This document shows positions 1 to 7,941 of a stretch of 64,000 bases of DNA, one piece after another (the first letter of the stretch is position 1; each line of letters starts with the position of its first letter). Where the stretch lies: positions 3,348,001 through 3,412,000 of the forward strand of contig NZ_CP046122.1 of NCBI RefSeq assembly GCF_009707365.1, given 5' to 3'. The position numbers were made by a program, and so were the translations under genes. The notes under the pieces were generated by a model. That model was given only the letters and a program-made list of their open reading frames with translations, had not been told where the DNA came from and made no database searches. This stretch comes from Microlunatus sp. Gsoil 973 (lineage in GTDB: Bacteria > Actinomycetota > Actinomycetes > Propionibacteriales > Propionibacteriaceae).

Positions 1-231
1 CACCTTCCACGGACGCCGGCGGGCCAGTGAGAAGACCATCGCTCCGAGCTTGATGCGTTCGGTGACGACCGCCATCGCCCCCAACACCACCCACGGGTCG
101 TACGCTTCGAGGTCACCGACACAGATGTCATCCCAGACGAAGATGCCGTCCCACCCGTAGGCCTCGGCCTCGCGCGCCATCGCCACATAGTCGTGGACGG
201 TTCCGGCCGAGGTCACGATTCCGTACTTCAT
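1..231 (-). CDS. LLM-class flavin-dependent oxidoreductase, N-terminal part
   Basis: The first 77 codons of a luciferase-like monooxygenase; the rest lies beyond the window edge. The protein starts MKYGIVTSAGTVHDYVAMAR and contains WDGIFVWDD and VTERIKLGAMVF, the first beta-alpha units of the LLM TIM barrel (typical families use FMN or F420). The ATG at 231 is preceded by GGGGAGGAGG, a strong ribosome binding site. It is transcribed in the same direction as the Mut7-C gene upstream of it. The substrate cannot be inferred from this fragment. Confidence 0.8.
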   Translation of the reverse strand, partial: MKYGIVTSAGTVHDYVAMAREAEAYGWDGIFVWDDICVGDLEAYDPWVVLGAMAVVTERIKLGAMVFSLARRRPWKV

Positions 232-254
232 TGTCAGAACCTCCTCCCCTGAGG

Positions 255-416
255 CTAGCGATCAGCGACCCAGCCGGTCGAGCCCCACTTCGGATCGACA
301 AGAACGTCATCGCGGACCGCCGGTTCGAGCTGTGGGAGGAGAAAGCCCGGATCCGCGATGACGTTGTTATCAGCCGCTGCATTCGTCGGATCGGACAGCG
401 CATGGTTGGGGATCAA
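255..416 (-). CDS. possible small protein, 53 aa
   Basis: A short reading frame fills the gap between the Mut7-C stop and the LLM start. A TTG start would overlap the Mut7-C stop (TTGA). The product contains two similar stretches, NNVIADPGF and DDVLVDPKW, and ends GSTGWVADR. The composition looks protein-like, but no family is recognised and the ribosome binding site (AAGAG) is weak. It could instead be untranslated spacer or the remains of a longer gene. Confidence 0.25.
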   Translation of the reverse strand: MIPNHALSDPTNAAADNNVIADPGFLLPQLEPAVRDDVLVDPKWGSTGWVADR

Positions 417-1150
417 CTCTTGCCGTTGGCGTTGAGTCGGCGACGCACGACTTCCTCGGCCTGCTCCACCATCGGCTCGAGTCGACGGCTGTGCGCGCCA
501 CGCCAATACACGCGATCACAACCCGTGCACCGGGAGAACTCGCGATAGCTCCGACGCGTCCCCGGCTGAAGCCGGGCAACGACCGCCTCGTACGACACGC
601 GCTCCAGCGCTGCGCCGCACTGCGGGCACCGCGTCCACGGCGACAACGGCGGTGCGAATTGGTCCAACACGTCGTGAAGTTGAGCCGCCGAACCGGCGCC
701 ACGGACGAGCGCTCCGGCGGTCACCCGGCGACGGCGCAGCAAGCCGCGATCTTGCGTCAGCAGGACGCGACGCTGATCCGCGGCCTGCTCGGCAAGAACG
801 GGATCGTCGGCCTCCGGCCGATAGGCAACATCCAGGCCGAGGATCCTCAGCCGGCGCGCCAGGCCGCCGAGATGGACATCGAGAAGGAACCTGGGCGGCG
901 AGGTCGGTGCTCGCTGCGGCCGTACGACCGGATTGATCACCAGGACGCAGCTCACTGCGCGCTCCTCGGCGCTGGCCACGCGGCCATCGACAAGGAGGTC
1001 CCCCACTTCGGTGAGCGGTATGCCGACTGCCTGGACAACGTGCCCGATCGTGTCGGTGTCCGATGCGGTGACCTGGAACGTGCCGGACCGTCGGGCCGGC
1101 GGGAGTAGGAATCGCAATTCCTGGGCGACCCGCAGCTCCAGCGTTGGCAT
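413..1150 (-). CDS. Mut7-C RNase domain protein with N-terminal ubiquitin-like domain
   Basis: About 245 aa when started at the ATG at 1150; an upstream in-frame ATG at 1234 would overlap the divergent NUDIX gene. Residues 1-85 match the beta-grasp 'Mut7-C ubiquitin' module, ending in CVLVINPVVRP. Residues from about 90 match the PIN-like Mut7-C RNase fold (FLLDVHLGGLARRLRILG, LLTQDRGLLRR). A C-terminal zinc ribbon has CPQCG and CTGC. Family members are presumed RNases, but their substrate in bacteria is not established. The gene lies 31 bp from a divergent NUDIX gene and probably shares its promoter region. Confidence 0.8.
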   Translation of the reverse strand: MPTLELRVAQELRFLLPPARRSGTFQVTASDTDTIGHVVQAVGIPLTEVGDLLVDGRVASAEERAVSCVLVINPVVRPQRAPTSPPRFLLDVHLGGLARRLRILGLDVAYRPEADDPVLAEQAADQRRVLLTQDRGLLRRRRVTAGALVRGAGSAAQLHDVLDQFAPPLSPWTRCPQCGAALERVSYEAVVARLQPGTRRSYREFSRCTGCDRVYWRGAHSRRLEPMVEQAEEVVRRRLNANGKS

Positions 1151-1181
1151 ACAGCCATCGTCGCACCGCTGGCGTGCGCTC

Positions 1182-1712
1182 ATGTCTTTGCGCACGGCCC
1201 GGCTGATGACGTCGATCTTCCTCATCCGGGACAATCGGCTCCTCCTGCTCTACCGGATCGGATCATCAGCGATACCGAACTCCTGGGTCGGAATCGGTGG
1301 TCACATCGAGCCGGACGAGATTCGCGATCCGACCTCCGCCGTACTCCGAGAACTACGTGAAGAGGTCGGCATCGAGCCCGATGAGATCTCCGACCTTGCG
1401 CGGCGCTACGTCTCATTGCGTGACACCGGCCAGGAGTTGCGGTCGACCTACTACTTCACCGCAAACCTCCGTCCGGAGACGCCTGCTCCAACCGAATGCA
1501 CAGAGGGTGAGCTCTGCTGGTACGACCTGGCCGGACCGAGCACACCATCGCCCATGCCGTCGCCCATGCCGTCGCCCATGCCGCCGACTGCGGCCGTTGA
1601 GCTGGAACACTGGATCACCGAGGGCCGGCACGACGACCTGCTCAGGATGATCATTGTGAGTGGAACCGGAAGTCATCTGCTGCCGCTTCACAATTCGTCG
1701 GCCGCGATGTAG
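1182..1712 (+). CDS. NUDIX hydrolase
   Basis: A 176-aa protein starting MSLRTARLMTSIFL; the ATG at 1203 is an alternative start. The Nudix box is GGHIEPDE followed by AVLRELREEVGIEP, with the REL..EE catalytic glutamates intact, so hydrolysis of a nucleoside-diphosphate-linked compound is expected. Near residue 125 the chain carries three PSPM-type tetrapeptide repeats encoded by perfect 12-bp tandem repeats. This is a length-variable proline linker before the last helix. It is divergent from the Mut7-C gene. The substrate is unknown. Confidence 0.85.
   Translation: MSLRTARLMTSIFLIRDNRLLLLYRIGSSAIPNSWVGIGGHIEPDEIRDPTSAVLRELREEVGIEPDEISDLARRYVSLRDTGQELRSTYYFTANLRPETPAPTECTEGELCWYDLAGPSTPSPMPSPMPSPMPPTAAVELEHWITEGRHDDLLRMIIVSGTGSHLLPLHNSSAAM
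1548..1583 (+). repeat. three perfect 12-bp tandem repeats inside the NUDIX gene
   Basis: The unit TCGCCCATGCCG occurs three times head to tail. It encodes PSPM-type repeats and keeps the frame, so changes in copy number would alter only linker length. Confidence 0.9.
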
Positions 1713-1794
1713 TGGGCGAAACCAGGACTCGATCAACACCCTTCGAGTGGTCTGACCGATTGCCCACCTGATCAACACATCGCGCCCATGTCGA

Positions 1795-2541
1795 TCACCG
1801 ATGCCGATCGCGCAGCCAGGTGTGCCAGTCGACACCCGCTGTCTGCGCGTCGGGACCGGGCAGCATCGACCCGCCGGCCATACTCGCCGGCGCAGGGCCG
1901 GGCAACACGATCAGATCGCGTCCCCGGTACTCAACGAGATCCCGTACGAGCCCCACGAGCCGTTCGATCCGCGGCCCGGCCAGCTCCCGGTCGTCGGCGT
2001 CGGGATCTGTCGCAAGATCGACTAGGGCCCGGGCCACCTCAGCCGAATCGACCGGCTGGATCGGTACGTCCATGATCTCCACCGGTCCGGTCGGCTCCCG
2101 GCCGGCGAGCGCCCGCTGCAACACCTGCTCCGGGAATTCGTGGAACTGCGTGGTCCGCAACACCCGGGAGCCCGGCGCCTGGGCACGAGTTTCGAGTTCG
2201 TGGGACAGCGTGGCGACATACCAGTCATAGTCCTGGCCGCGGTCGACACCGACAATGGACAGCACGACCGATCGCCGGACACCCACATCCCGCGAGGCAG
2301 CCCCGAGATTTCGCGCGACAGTGGTGAAGAAGCTGCGGGCAGGAGCCAGTTCCATCCGGTCGGGGCGGGAGACGTCGATGACGGCATCGACCCCCACCAG
2401 CGCCCCCGACACGGCCTCGGAGTCGAGGAGATCGACTCCGTCGCTGCGACTCAGCCGGACCACATCGTGCCCCAGTGACTCCGCACGTCGGCACACCTGC
2501 GAACCGATCAAACCGCTGCTGCCCGCCACCGCGATCTTCAT
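1795..2541 (-). CDS. NAD(P)-binding NmrA/SDR-like protein
   Basis: A 248-aa protein with an N-terminal Rossmann motif, MKIAVAGSSGLIGSQVCRR (GxxGxxG). No YxxxK pair is visible, so it fits the atypical extended SDR or NmrA-type group that binds NAD(P) and often senses or reduces small molecules. Further family-like segments are SIVGVDRGQDYDWYVATL and VLRTTQFHEFPEQVL. It is divergent from the phosphotransferase gene at 2600, with 58 bp between. The substrate is unknown. Confidence 0.8.
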   Translation of the reverse strand: MKIAVAGSSGLIGSQVCRRAESLGHDVVRLSRSDGVDLLDSEAVSGALVGVDAVIDVSRPDRMELAPARSFFTTVARNLGAASRDVGVRRSVVLSIVGVDRGQDYDWYVATLSHELETRAQAPGSRVLRTTQFHEFPEQVLQRALAGREPTGPVEIMDVPIQPVDSAEVARALVDLATDPDADDRELAGPRIERLVGLVRDLVEYRGRDLIVLPGPAPASMAGGSMLPGPDAQTAGVDWHTWLRDRHR

Positions 2542-2599
2542 GCCATCAACTCTGCCAAATGCGGGTGCGCCGCAGCGACCAGTGGGTCAGGCTTGAGCG

Positions 2600-3502
2600 A
2601 TGGTGACAACGCCCCGCTCGATCATCGAGTCGGTGATCCGACCGTTCGGCGGCGCCGTCACCCGCCTGGTTCCGCTCGCCGGAGGCGGAATGAACGAGAC
2701 GTATCGGGCGGAGATGGCCAACGGCGCCCAGATCGTCGTCCGTATCGCCCGGCAACCGACCCCGTGGTTCCTCGATGAGTCGCACCTGATGACCCGGACC
2801 CGGGACGTCGGCGTCTCGACGCCTGAGGTGCTCGGCATCGAGCACCTCGACCACGAAGGGGAGTTGCTGTCGTTCTCGATCCAACGGTTCCTGCCCGGGC
2901 GTTCGCTCCACGACCTGGTCGGCGAGCTGCCGGTCGCTGATCTTGAACGGCTGGTGCAGGACGCCGGCGAGATCCTTGCCCGGATCCACGACGTGCCCAC
3001 CGACGAGCGCGGTATCCGCCACCAGCTGCGGATGCCCGCGGAGGCCACTTTGGCCGGGATCACACGCCTCGTCGCGGACACTGTCGGACAGGAGGCGGCG
3101 CCGGTCGTCGAGCGCGGGGCCGAACTGCTCTGCCAGCAGATCATGACGGGTTCGACGCCTCGGTTCGCGCTCGCCCAGGGCGACTTCATGCCCAAGAATA
3201 TTCTGGTGGCAGACATGATGATCAGCGGCGTCATCGATTGGGAGTTCGCGGGTCCTGCGCCCCCGGCATTCGACCTCGCCCGGTGGGAGGTCTCTGCCGG
3301 CGATCCGCTGCACGACCGGCTCGATCTGCTGCACCGCGGTTACGCCCGGATCACCGACCCGGAAGTTGCAGCCGCCGGATTGACGCCGTCCTACGCCGTC
3401 GACTGGATATTCGAGATGCTGGCTTGGAAGAATCCGGCCTCGCCCGCGCAGATCCGCCGCTGCGTCGACGTCCTGGCCCGGTACGCCCGCGTAGTCAGCT
3501 GA
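2600..3502 (+). CDS. phosphotransferase family protein (APH fold)
   Basis: A 300-aa kinase of the aminoglycoside phosphotransferase/choline kinase fold. The catalytic loop is LAQGDFMPKNILV (HGDxxxxN type with Q in place of H), and ISGVIDWEFAGPAPPAFDLA is the metal-binding D-W-E segment. The glycine-rich start is PLAGGGMNETYRAEM. It phosphorylates a small molecule; antibiotic resistance should not be assumed. Its stop lies 5 bp before the downstream VOC start, so the two are probably one transcript. Confidence 0.85.
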   Translation: MVTTPRSIIESVIRPFGGAVTRLVPLAGGGMNETYRAEMANGAQIVVRIARQPTPWFLDESHLMTRTRDVGVSTPEVLGIEHLDHEGELLSFSIQRFLPGRSLHDLVGELPVADLERLVQDAGEILARIHDVPTDERGIRHQLRMPAEATLAGITRLVADTVGQEAAPVVERGAELLCQQIMTGSTPRFALAQGDFMPKNILVADMMISGVIDWEFAGPAPPAFDLARWEVSAGDPLHDRLDLLHRGYARITDPEVAAAGLTPSYAVDWIFEMLAWKNPASPAQIRRCVDVLARYARVVS

Positions 3503-3507
3503 GAGGA

Positions 3508-3900
3508 ATGATCACCGTGAATGACACTGTGATGGTCCGCTACATCGTCGACGACGTCGACGCTGCGATCGACTTCTATACCACTCACCTGGGCTTCGAC
3601 GTGCAGATGCACCCGGCCCCGGGGTTCGCGATCCTGGGCCTCGGCGCGCTGCGTCTGGCACTCTCTGCGCCCGGTGGACCGGGCGGTGGCGGTCAGGCAA
3701 TGCCCGACGGCACACTCCCGCGACCCGGCGGTTGGAACCGGATCAGCATCCAGGTTGCCGACCTCGCCGCGGCAGTGGAGCAGCTGAGGTCAGCCGGCGC
3801 CACCTTCCGCAACGACATCATCACCGGCGTCGGCGGGAAACAGATCCTCGTTGAGGACCCGGCCGGCAACCCGGTCGAGTTGTTCGAACCCAATCAATGA
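3508..3900 (+). CDS. VOC (glyoxalase-type) family protein
   Basis: A 130-aa protein starting MITVNDTVMVRYIVDDVDAA, preceded at once by GAGAGGA. The paired beta-alpha-beta-beta-beta units are FYTTHLGFDVQMH with LGALRLALS, and ISIQVADLAAAVEQL with ILVEDPAGNPVELFEP. The C-terminal DPxGNxxELFEP signature is typical of glyoxalase/bleomycin-resistance-fold metal proteins. It is probably translated together with the upstream phosphotransferase. The substrate is unknown. Confidence 0.85.
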   Translation: MITVNDTVMVRYIVDDVDAAIDFYTTHLGFDVQMHPAPGFAILGLGALRLALSAPGGPGGGGQAMPDGTLPRPGGWNRISIQVADLAAAVEQLRSAGATFRNDIITGVGGKQILVEDPAGNPVELFEPNQ

Positions 3901-3931
3901 CGCCCTAATCAGTCACGCACAATCCGGGTGA

Positions 3932-4480
3932 TCAGACCGGCGGAAGCCGGCGGGTCTGCTCGTTCGGATCGGGGGCGGGTCTGGTGACGCCGCGCGGGTT
4001 CTCTTCGAGCGGTCGAGGGTCAGGCTCGGTGGCGACATATTTGACTGCCGTCCTCGCCACGCCGGCCAGCAAGGACGCGATCGCGACTCCGATGACCAGA
4101 TAGAGCGCGCTGAACAAGACGTTGGAAAGCCAGTTCCCGCCGCTCAGCAGCTCCTGCACGATGACCGCGACGACGAAGATGCCCATGATCCAGGCGAAGA
4201 ACGTTCCGGCCCGTGGCGTGCTCACCATGAGTAGATGGAGCAGCGCGGTCGCCAGCAATGCCACGACGGCAGCGGTGATCGCCAACGACAGTTTGTCGAA
4301 CGGATAGTCCTCGCCACCCACCCGGCGGAAACCCGGGACCCGGAACACGGCATGGATGACCATGACGCCGACGAAGGCGACCCCACCTGCGACAAGTGCC
4401 GTGGCCAGGCCGCCGGCCCACAGCCGAACCGGGTCCACCCGACGTTTGGTGCCGTACGGTGTGTCAGCTCGGTAACTCAT
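3932..4480 (-). CDS. DUF6069-type membrane protein
   Basis: 182 aa with four predicted membrane helices at about residues 20-45, 64-86, 92-112 and 118-142, and a proline- and charge-rich C-terminal tail in the cytoplasm. Size and four-helix layout fit DUF6069 proteins of actinobacteria, whose function is not known. It is divergent from the DedA-PAP2 gene at 4648, and the spacer holds a perfect inverted repeat that could control both. Confidence 0.65.
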   Translation of the reverse strand: MSYRADTPYGTKRRVDPVRLWAGGLATALVAGGVAFVGVMVIHAVFRVPGFRRVGGEDYPFDKLSLAITAAVVALLATALLHLLMVSTPRAGTFFAWIMGIFVVAVIVQELLSGGNWLSNVLFSALYLVIGVAIASLLAGVARTAVKYVATEPDPRPLEENPRGVTRPAPDPNEQTRRLPPV

Positions 4481-4552
4481 TGTCCACTCCGTTGGTGCTT
4501 GGTCCCTCAGCTTCGGGCATCGACCTGTGACCCCGCCGACTACCCTGTGGCG

Positions 4553-4571
4553 TACGACAACGCTTGTCGTA
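4553..4571. promoter_or_regulatory. perfect 8-bp inverted repeat, candidate operator
   Basis: TACGACAA-CGC-TTGTCGTA is an exact dyad with a 3-bp spacer in the gap between two divergent membrane-protein genes. Thirteen bases of its right side (CGCTTGTCGTAGA) recur at 15163-15175, in front of the CopD-CtaG/CopA operon. Dyads with TAC and GTA ends recall BlaI/CopY-family sites, but the cognate regulator is not in the window, so the assignment is inference. Confidence 0.5.
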
Positions 4572-4647
4572 GATCACCAGATCTACGGTTACCCGCGCTC
4601 GCAACGGGCAAACAACCGGACCTGCCCCTGAGCGAAAGGCGCGCCTG

Positions 4648-6051
4648 ATGGATGCGATTGCTTCCCACATCCTGGCACTTCCGCCATGGGTCGCGTTGTT
4701 GCTCATCTTTCTGCTCCCCGCGCTCGAGTCGTCGGCATTCGTCGGCTTCGTCTTTCCCGGTGAGACCGCCCTGATCCTCGGCGGCGTGCTCGCCTTCCGA
4801 GGGGTGGTCCCGCTGTGGGCGGTTCTGGTCGCCGGGATCCTGGGTGCGATCATCGGCGACAGCGTCGGGTATGCCGTGGGCCGCCGCTGGGGGCGCAATC
4901 TGATCCACGGAACGTTGGGCCGGCTGATCAACAGGAAGCACCTGGACCGCGGCGAACGCTACCTGGCCGAGCGCGGCGGCAGAGCGGTCTTCCTCGGCAG
5001 GTTCACCGCCGCACTGCGGGTGATGATCCCGGGCCTGGCCGGAATGGCGAGGTTGCGTTATCCACTCTTCCTCGCCTACAACGCCGCCGGTGCGGTGTGC
5101 TGGGGAACGATGTGCGTGCTGCTGGGCTATCTCGGCGGACGCAGTTGGCAGCGGGTCGCCCACTTGGCCTCGCGCATCGGCTTTGTGGCGGTCGGTGTCG
5201 TCGTAGCGCTCGTCGTCATCGGTTACCTGATCAGGCGCGCCCGATGGGGCTGGGCACTCCGCGCGCTGGAGCGGCTGCAGCACGCCCCAGCGGTCGTCCG
5301 GTTCACCGGCCGCTACCCGCGGACGACTGCCTGGGTCGTCGCCCGTTTCGATGCGCGTCGACCAGAGGGGCTCGCGCTCACCACGCTCGTCGGTGTCGCT
5401 GTCAGCTCGATCTGGATCACTCTGGGTCTCGGCCAGGATGTGGTCGATCATGAGGAGTTCGCTCTCTTGGACCATCCCGCGTCACTGTGGGTTGTCGATC
5501 ATCGGATCGGTTGGCTCACAGCAATTCTTCAGGTGCTGACCTGGTTCGGATCGAATGCGGTGATCGGGCCGCTGTTGATCATCGCCGGCATTCTGCTGGT
5601 CCGACAGCGCCGGTCCTGGCTGCCTGCAGCCGACATCATCGTCACCTACCTGGGTACGATGATCTTGTACGCGGTGATCAAGAACGGCATCGAGCGGCCC
5701 AGGCCGCCCACGGTCGATCGGCTGACCCGGGCCGCCGGATGGCTGGCGCAGAAACCTGACTGGGCCTTCCCGTCGGGACATGCCGCGCAGGCCACCGCCG
5801 CCTGGGTTCTGCTCTGTGTCCTGATCTGGAACGGCAGGTCCGCCAAGATCAAGATCCGATTGGCAGCAGCAACAGCAGCCTTGGTCCTGCTGGTGTCCTT
5901 CAGTCGCTGGTATCTCGGTGTTGCCTGGCTGACCGACGTTCTCGCCGGTATGACCTTGGGGCTGGCGGTCCTCGGTGTCTGGGGCATCACGCGGATCACC
6001 ATCGCGGGCACCGACCCCGAAGTGATCACGCACCAGCAACATCACCACTGA
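4648..6051 (+). CDS. DedA (VTT) - PAP2 phosphatase fusion, third PAP2 motif lacks histidine
   Basis: 467-aa polytopic membrane protein. Residues 1-200 form a DedA/VTT domain (SSAFVGFVFPGETALILGG, FLGRFTAALRVMIPGLAG), a fold linked to lipid-carrier flipping. Residues 250-450 form a PAP2 lipid-phosphatase domain. Motif 1 is KNGIERPRP (K345) and motif 2 is PSGH (H378). Motif 3 is SRWYLGVAWLTD, where the nucleophilic histidine of SRxxxxxHxxxD is Ala426. Family members dephosphorylate phosphatidates or isoprenyl diphosphates, but activity of this one is doubtful. The start is the ATG at 4648, about 10 bp downstream of GAGCGAAAGG. Confidence 0.85.
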   Translation: MDAIASHILALPPWVALLLIFLLPALESSAFVGFVFPGETALILGGVLAFRGVVPLWAVLVAGILGAIIGDSVGYAVGRRWGRNLIHGTLGRLINRKHLDRGERYLAERGGRAVFLGRFTAALRVMIPGLAGMARLRYPLFLAYNAAGAVCWGTMCVLLGYLGGRSWQRVAHLASRIGFVAVGVVVALVVIGYLIRRARWGWALRALERLQHAPAVVRFTGRYPRTTAWVVARFDARRPEGLALTTLVGVAVSSIWITLGLGQDVVDHEEFALLDHPASLWVVDHRIGWLTAILQVLTWFGSNAVIGPLLIIAGILLVRQRRSWLPAADIIVTYLGTMILYAVIKNGIERPRPPTVDRLTRAAGWLAQKPDWAFPSGHAAQATAAWVLLCVLIWNGRSAKIKIRLAAATAALVLLVSFSRWYLGVAWLTDVLAGMTLGLAVLGVWGITRITIAGTDPEVITHQQHHH

Positions 6052-6105
6052 CCGGTCGGCGCCGGGGACGTGTTGAGCCCGTCATTGATCGGGTATGACA
6101 CGGTC

Positions 6106-7074
6106 ATGCGATTCGGGTACACGCTGATGACCGAGCAGAGCGCACCCCGCGATCTGGTCGACTATGCCACGGCGGCCGAACGGGCCGGCTTCGATTTTGA
6201 GGTGTCCAGTGACCACTACTCGCCCTGGCTGACCAGTCAGGGACATGCACCCTACGCCTGGTCGGTGCTGGGTGCGGTGTCGCAGGTGACGGATCACGTC
6301 GAGCTCGCGACCTACGTCACCTGCCCGATCCAGCGGTATCACCCCGCCGTGGTGGCGCAGAAGGCAGCAACGCTCCAGTCGCTGTCCAACGGGCGGTTCA
6401 TCCTCGGCCTGGGCTCGGGCGAGAATCTCAACGAGCACGTCACGGGCGAGGGATGGCCGCCGATCGCACAACGGCAGGACATGCTGGTGGAGGCGACGAC
6501 GATCATCCGTCGGCTGCTCAGCGGTGAGTTGGTGACCTGGGAGGGCGACTACTTCCGGATCGACTCGGCCCGGGTCTGGGACGCACCCGAGGAGGGCGTG
6601 CCGATCGGCGTCGCGGTGTCCGGCGAGTCGTCGGTCGAACAGTTCGCGCCGCTGGCGGACCATCTGATCGCGGTACAACCCGATGCCGAGGTGATCAAGG
6701 ACTGGGACCGGGTGCACCAGGCTGACTCGCGCAAGATCGGTCAGCTGCCCATCTGCTGGGATCCCGACCGCAACACAGCTGTGGCCCGGGGGCATGATCA
6801 GTTCCGCTGGTTCGGCGGCGGCTGGGGCGTCAACGCCGACCTCCCGACGCCCGCGGGTTTCGCCGCGGCGAGCCAGTTCGTTCGGCCGGAGGACGTCGCG
6901 GACAGCATCCCCTGCGGGCCGGATCTCGACGCGATCGTCGAGGCAGTCCGGCCCTACCAGGAGGCCGGCTTCACCGATCTCGCCGTCATCCAGGTCGGCG
7001 ACGAGGGTCAGCAGCAGTTCCTCGACAAGGCAGCGCCGGACCTGCTGGACAAGTTACGGTCAGCCTTCGGCTGA
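6106..7074 (+). CDS. F420-dependent LLM-class oxidoreductase (TIGR03557-like)
   Basis: 322 aa from the ATG at 6106 (MRFGYTLMTEQSAPRDLVDY); an ATG at 6070 adds an unconserved 12-residue head. Signature stretches are FDFEVSSDHYSPWL, LGLGSGENLNEHVTGEGWP and ARVWDAPEEGVPIGVAVSG, typical of the F420-dependent glucose-6-phosphate dehydrogenase-like group. The GSGE loop and SDHYSPW segment line the cofactor and substrate pocket in relatives. It stands alone between the DedA-PAP2 fusion and a hydrolase. The substrate is unknown; F420 use is inferred from family membership. Confidence 0.85.
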   Translation: MRFGYTLMTEQSAPRDLVDYATAAERAGFDFEVSSDHYSPWLTSQGHAPYAWSVLGAVSQVTDHVELATYVTCPIQRYHPAVVAQKAATLQSLSNGRFILGLGSGENLNEHVTGEGWPPIAQRQDMLVEATTIIRRLLSGELVTWEGDYFRIDSARVWDAPEEGVPIGVAVSGESSVEQFAPLADHLIAVQPDAEVIKDWDRVHQADSRKIGQLPICWDPDRNTAVARGHDQFRWFGGGWGVNADLPTPAGFAAASQFVRPEDVADSIPCGPDLDAIVEAVRPYQEAGFTDLAVIQVGDEGQQQFLDKAAPDLLDKLRSAFG

Positions 7075-7131
7075 TCCCCCGGTCGCGTCCCGGCGAGCGG
7101 CCGACGGCACGGTCGTGTCAGGATTCCCAGC

Positions 7132-7887
7132 ATGCCGCTGGACCTGATCCCGTACCCTGTCGATGACTCTGCCCGTCCGACGATCATGGTGCTGCCCGGC
7201 GGTGGCTACCAGCATCTGGCTGATCATGAAGGCGAGCCCGTCGCGCATTGGCTGAACAGCCTGGGGTTGCATGCGGCGGTTCTTCGTTATGCGCTCGGCG
7301 AGGACGCCCATCCCCAGGCACTGGTCGACGGCCGGAACGGGCTGCGCGCGTTGCGTTCCGGCCGGGCCGGACTCGCCGTCGAACGGGATCGGCTCGGCGT
7401 GCTGGGCTTCTCGGCCGGCGGTCACCTGGCGGCCATGTTGGCCACCGACTCACCCGATGTGATGGGCGCGCCATCACTCAGCTACGCCGGACGGCCGGAT
7501 GCGGCGATCCTCTGCTATCCGGTGACCGATCTGCGCGAGGCACTGGACGGCCGGATCCCCAACCTGCACCGGGGTTCGGCGCGCACCCTGCTCGGTGAGG
7601 ATGCGTCGGCCGAACTCCTGCTCGACCTCTCGCCCGCCGCTCGGGTGGACGAGGACATCCCGCCGTGCTTCTTCTGGACCACCAGTGACGACGAGGGAGT
7701 CCCGGCGCTGCATTCGCTGGAGATGATGACCGCTCTCGCAGTGGCAGGCATTCCGTTCGAGGCGCACGTGTTCCGGCACGGCAGACACGGGCTCGGACTG
7801 GCCACCGAGGAGGAACCCGCGGTGGCGCAATGGCAGCGGTTGTGTGCGACCTGGCTGGCCGGACTCGGCTGGAACCCGCCGGCGTGA
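7132..7887 (+). CDS. alpha/beta hydrolase (esterase/lipase-like)
   Basis: 251 aa. The oxyanion-hole segment is MVLPGGGYQHLADHEGE, the nucleophile elbow is GFSAGGHLAA, the acid is probably in TTSDDEGVP, and the histidine lies in FRHGRHGLGLA. Lid and length fit the BD-FAE/acetyl-esterase type of hydrolase acting on small esters or acetylated sugars. No signal peptide is seen. The gene ends 5 bp before a strong hairpin shared with the convergent aspS. Confidence 0.85.
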   Translation: MPLDLIPYPVDDSARPTIMVLPGGGYQHLADHEGEPVAHWLNSLGLHAAVLRYALGEDAHPQALVDGRNGLRALRSGRAGLAVERDRLGVLGFSAGGHLAAMLATDSPDVMGAPSLSYAGRPDAAILCYPVTDLREALDGRIPNLHRGSARTLLGEDASAELLLDLSPAARVDEDIPPCFFWTTSDDEGVPALHSLEMMTALAVAGIPFEAHVFRHGRHGLGLATEEEPAVAQWQRLCATWLAGLGWNPPA

Positions 7888-7892
7888 TCAAC

Positions 7893-7932
7893 GGGGAACC
7901 TGGTACTGGTTACTCCCAGCACCAGGTTCCCC
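7893..7932. terminator. bidirectional terminator hairpin
   Basis: GGGGAACCTGGT pairs perfectly with ACCAGGTTCCCC over 12 bp around a 16-nt loop. It sits exactly between the stops of the convergent hydrolase and aspS genes. There is no U-tract, as is common in high-GC actinobacteria. Confidence 0.75.
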
Positions 7933-7941
7933 ACTGATTGC

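Noticed and set aside
1548-1583. Possible start of a CRISPR array
   Set aside because: Only three units of 12 bp without spacers, inside a coding region; no array elsewhere in the window.
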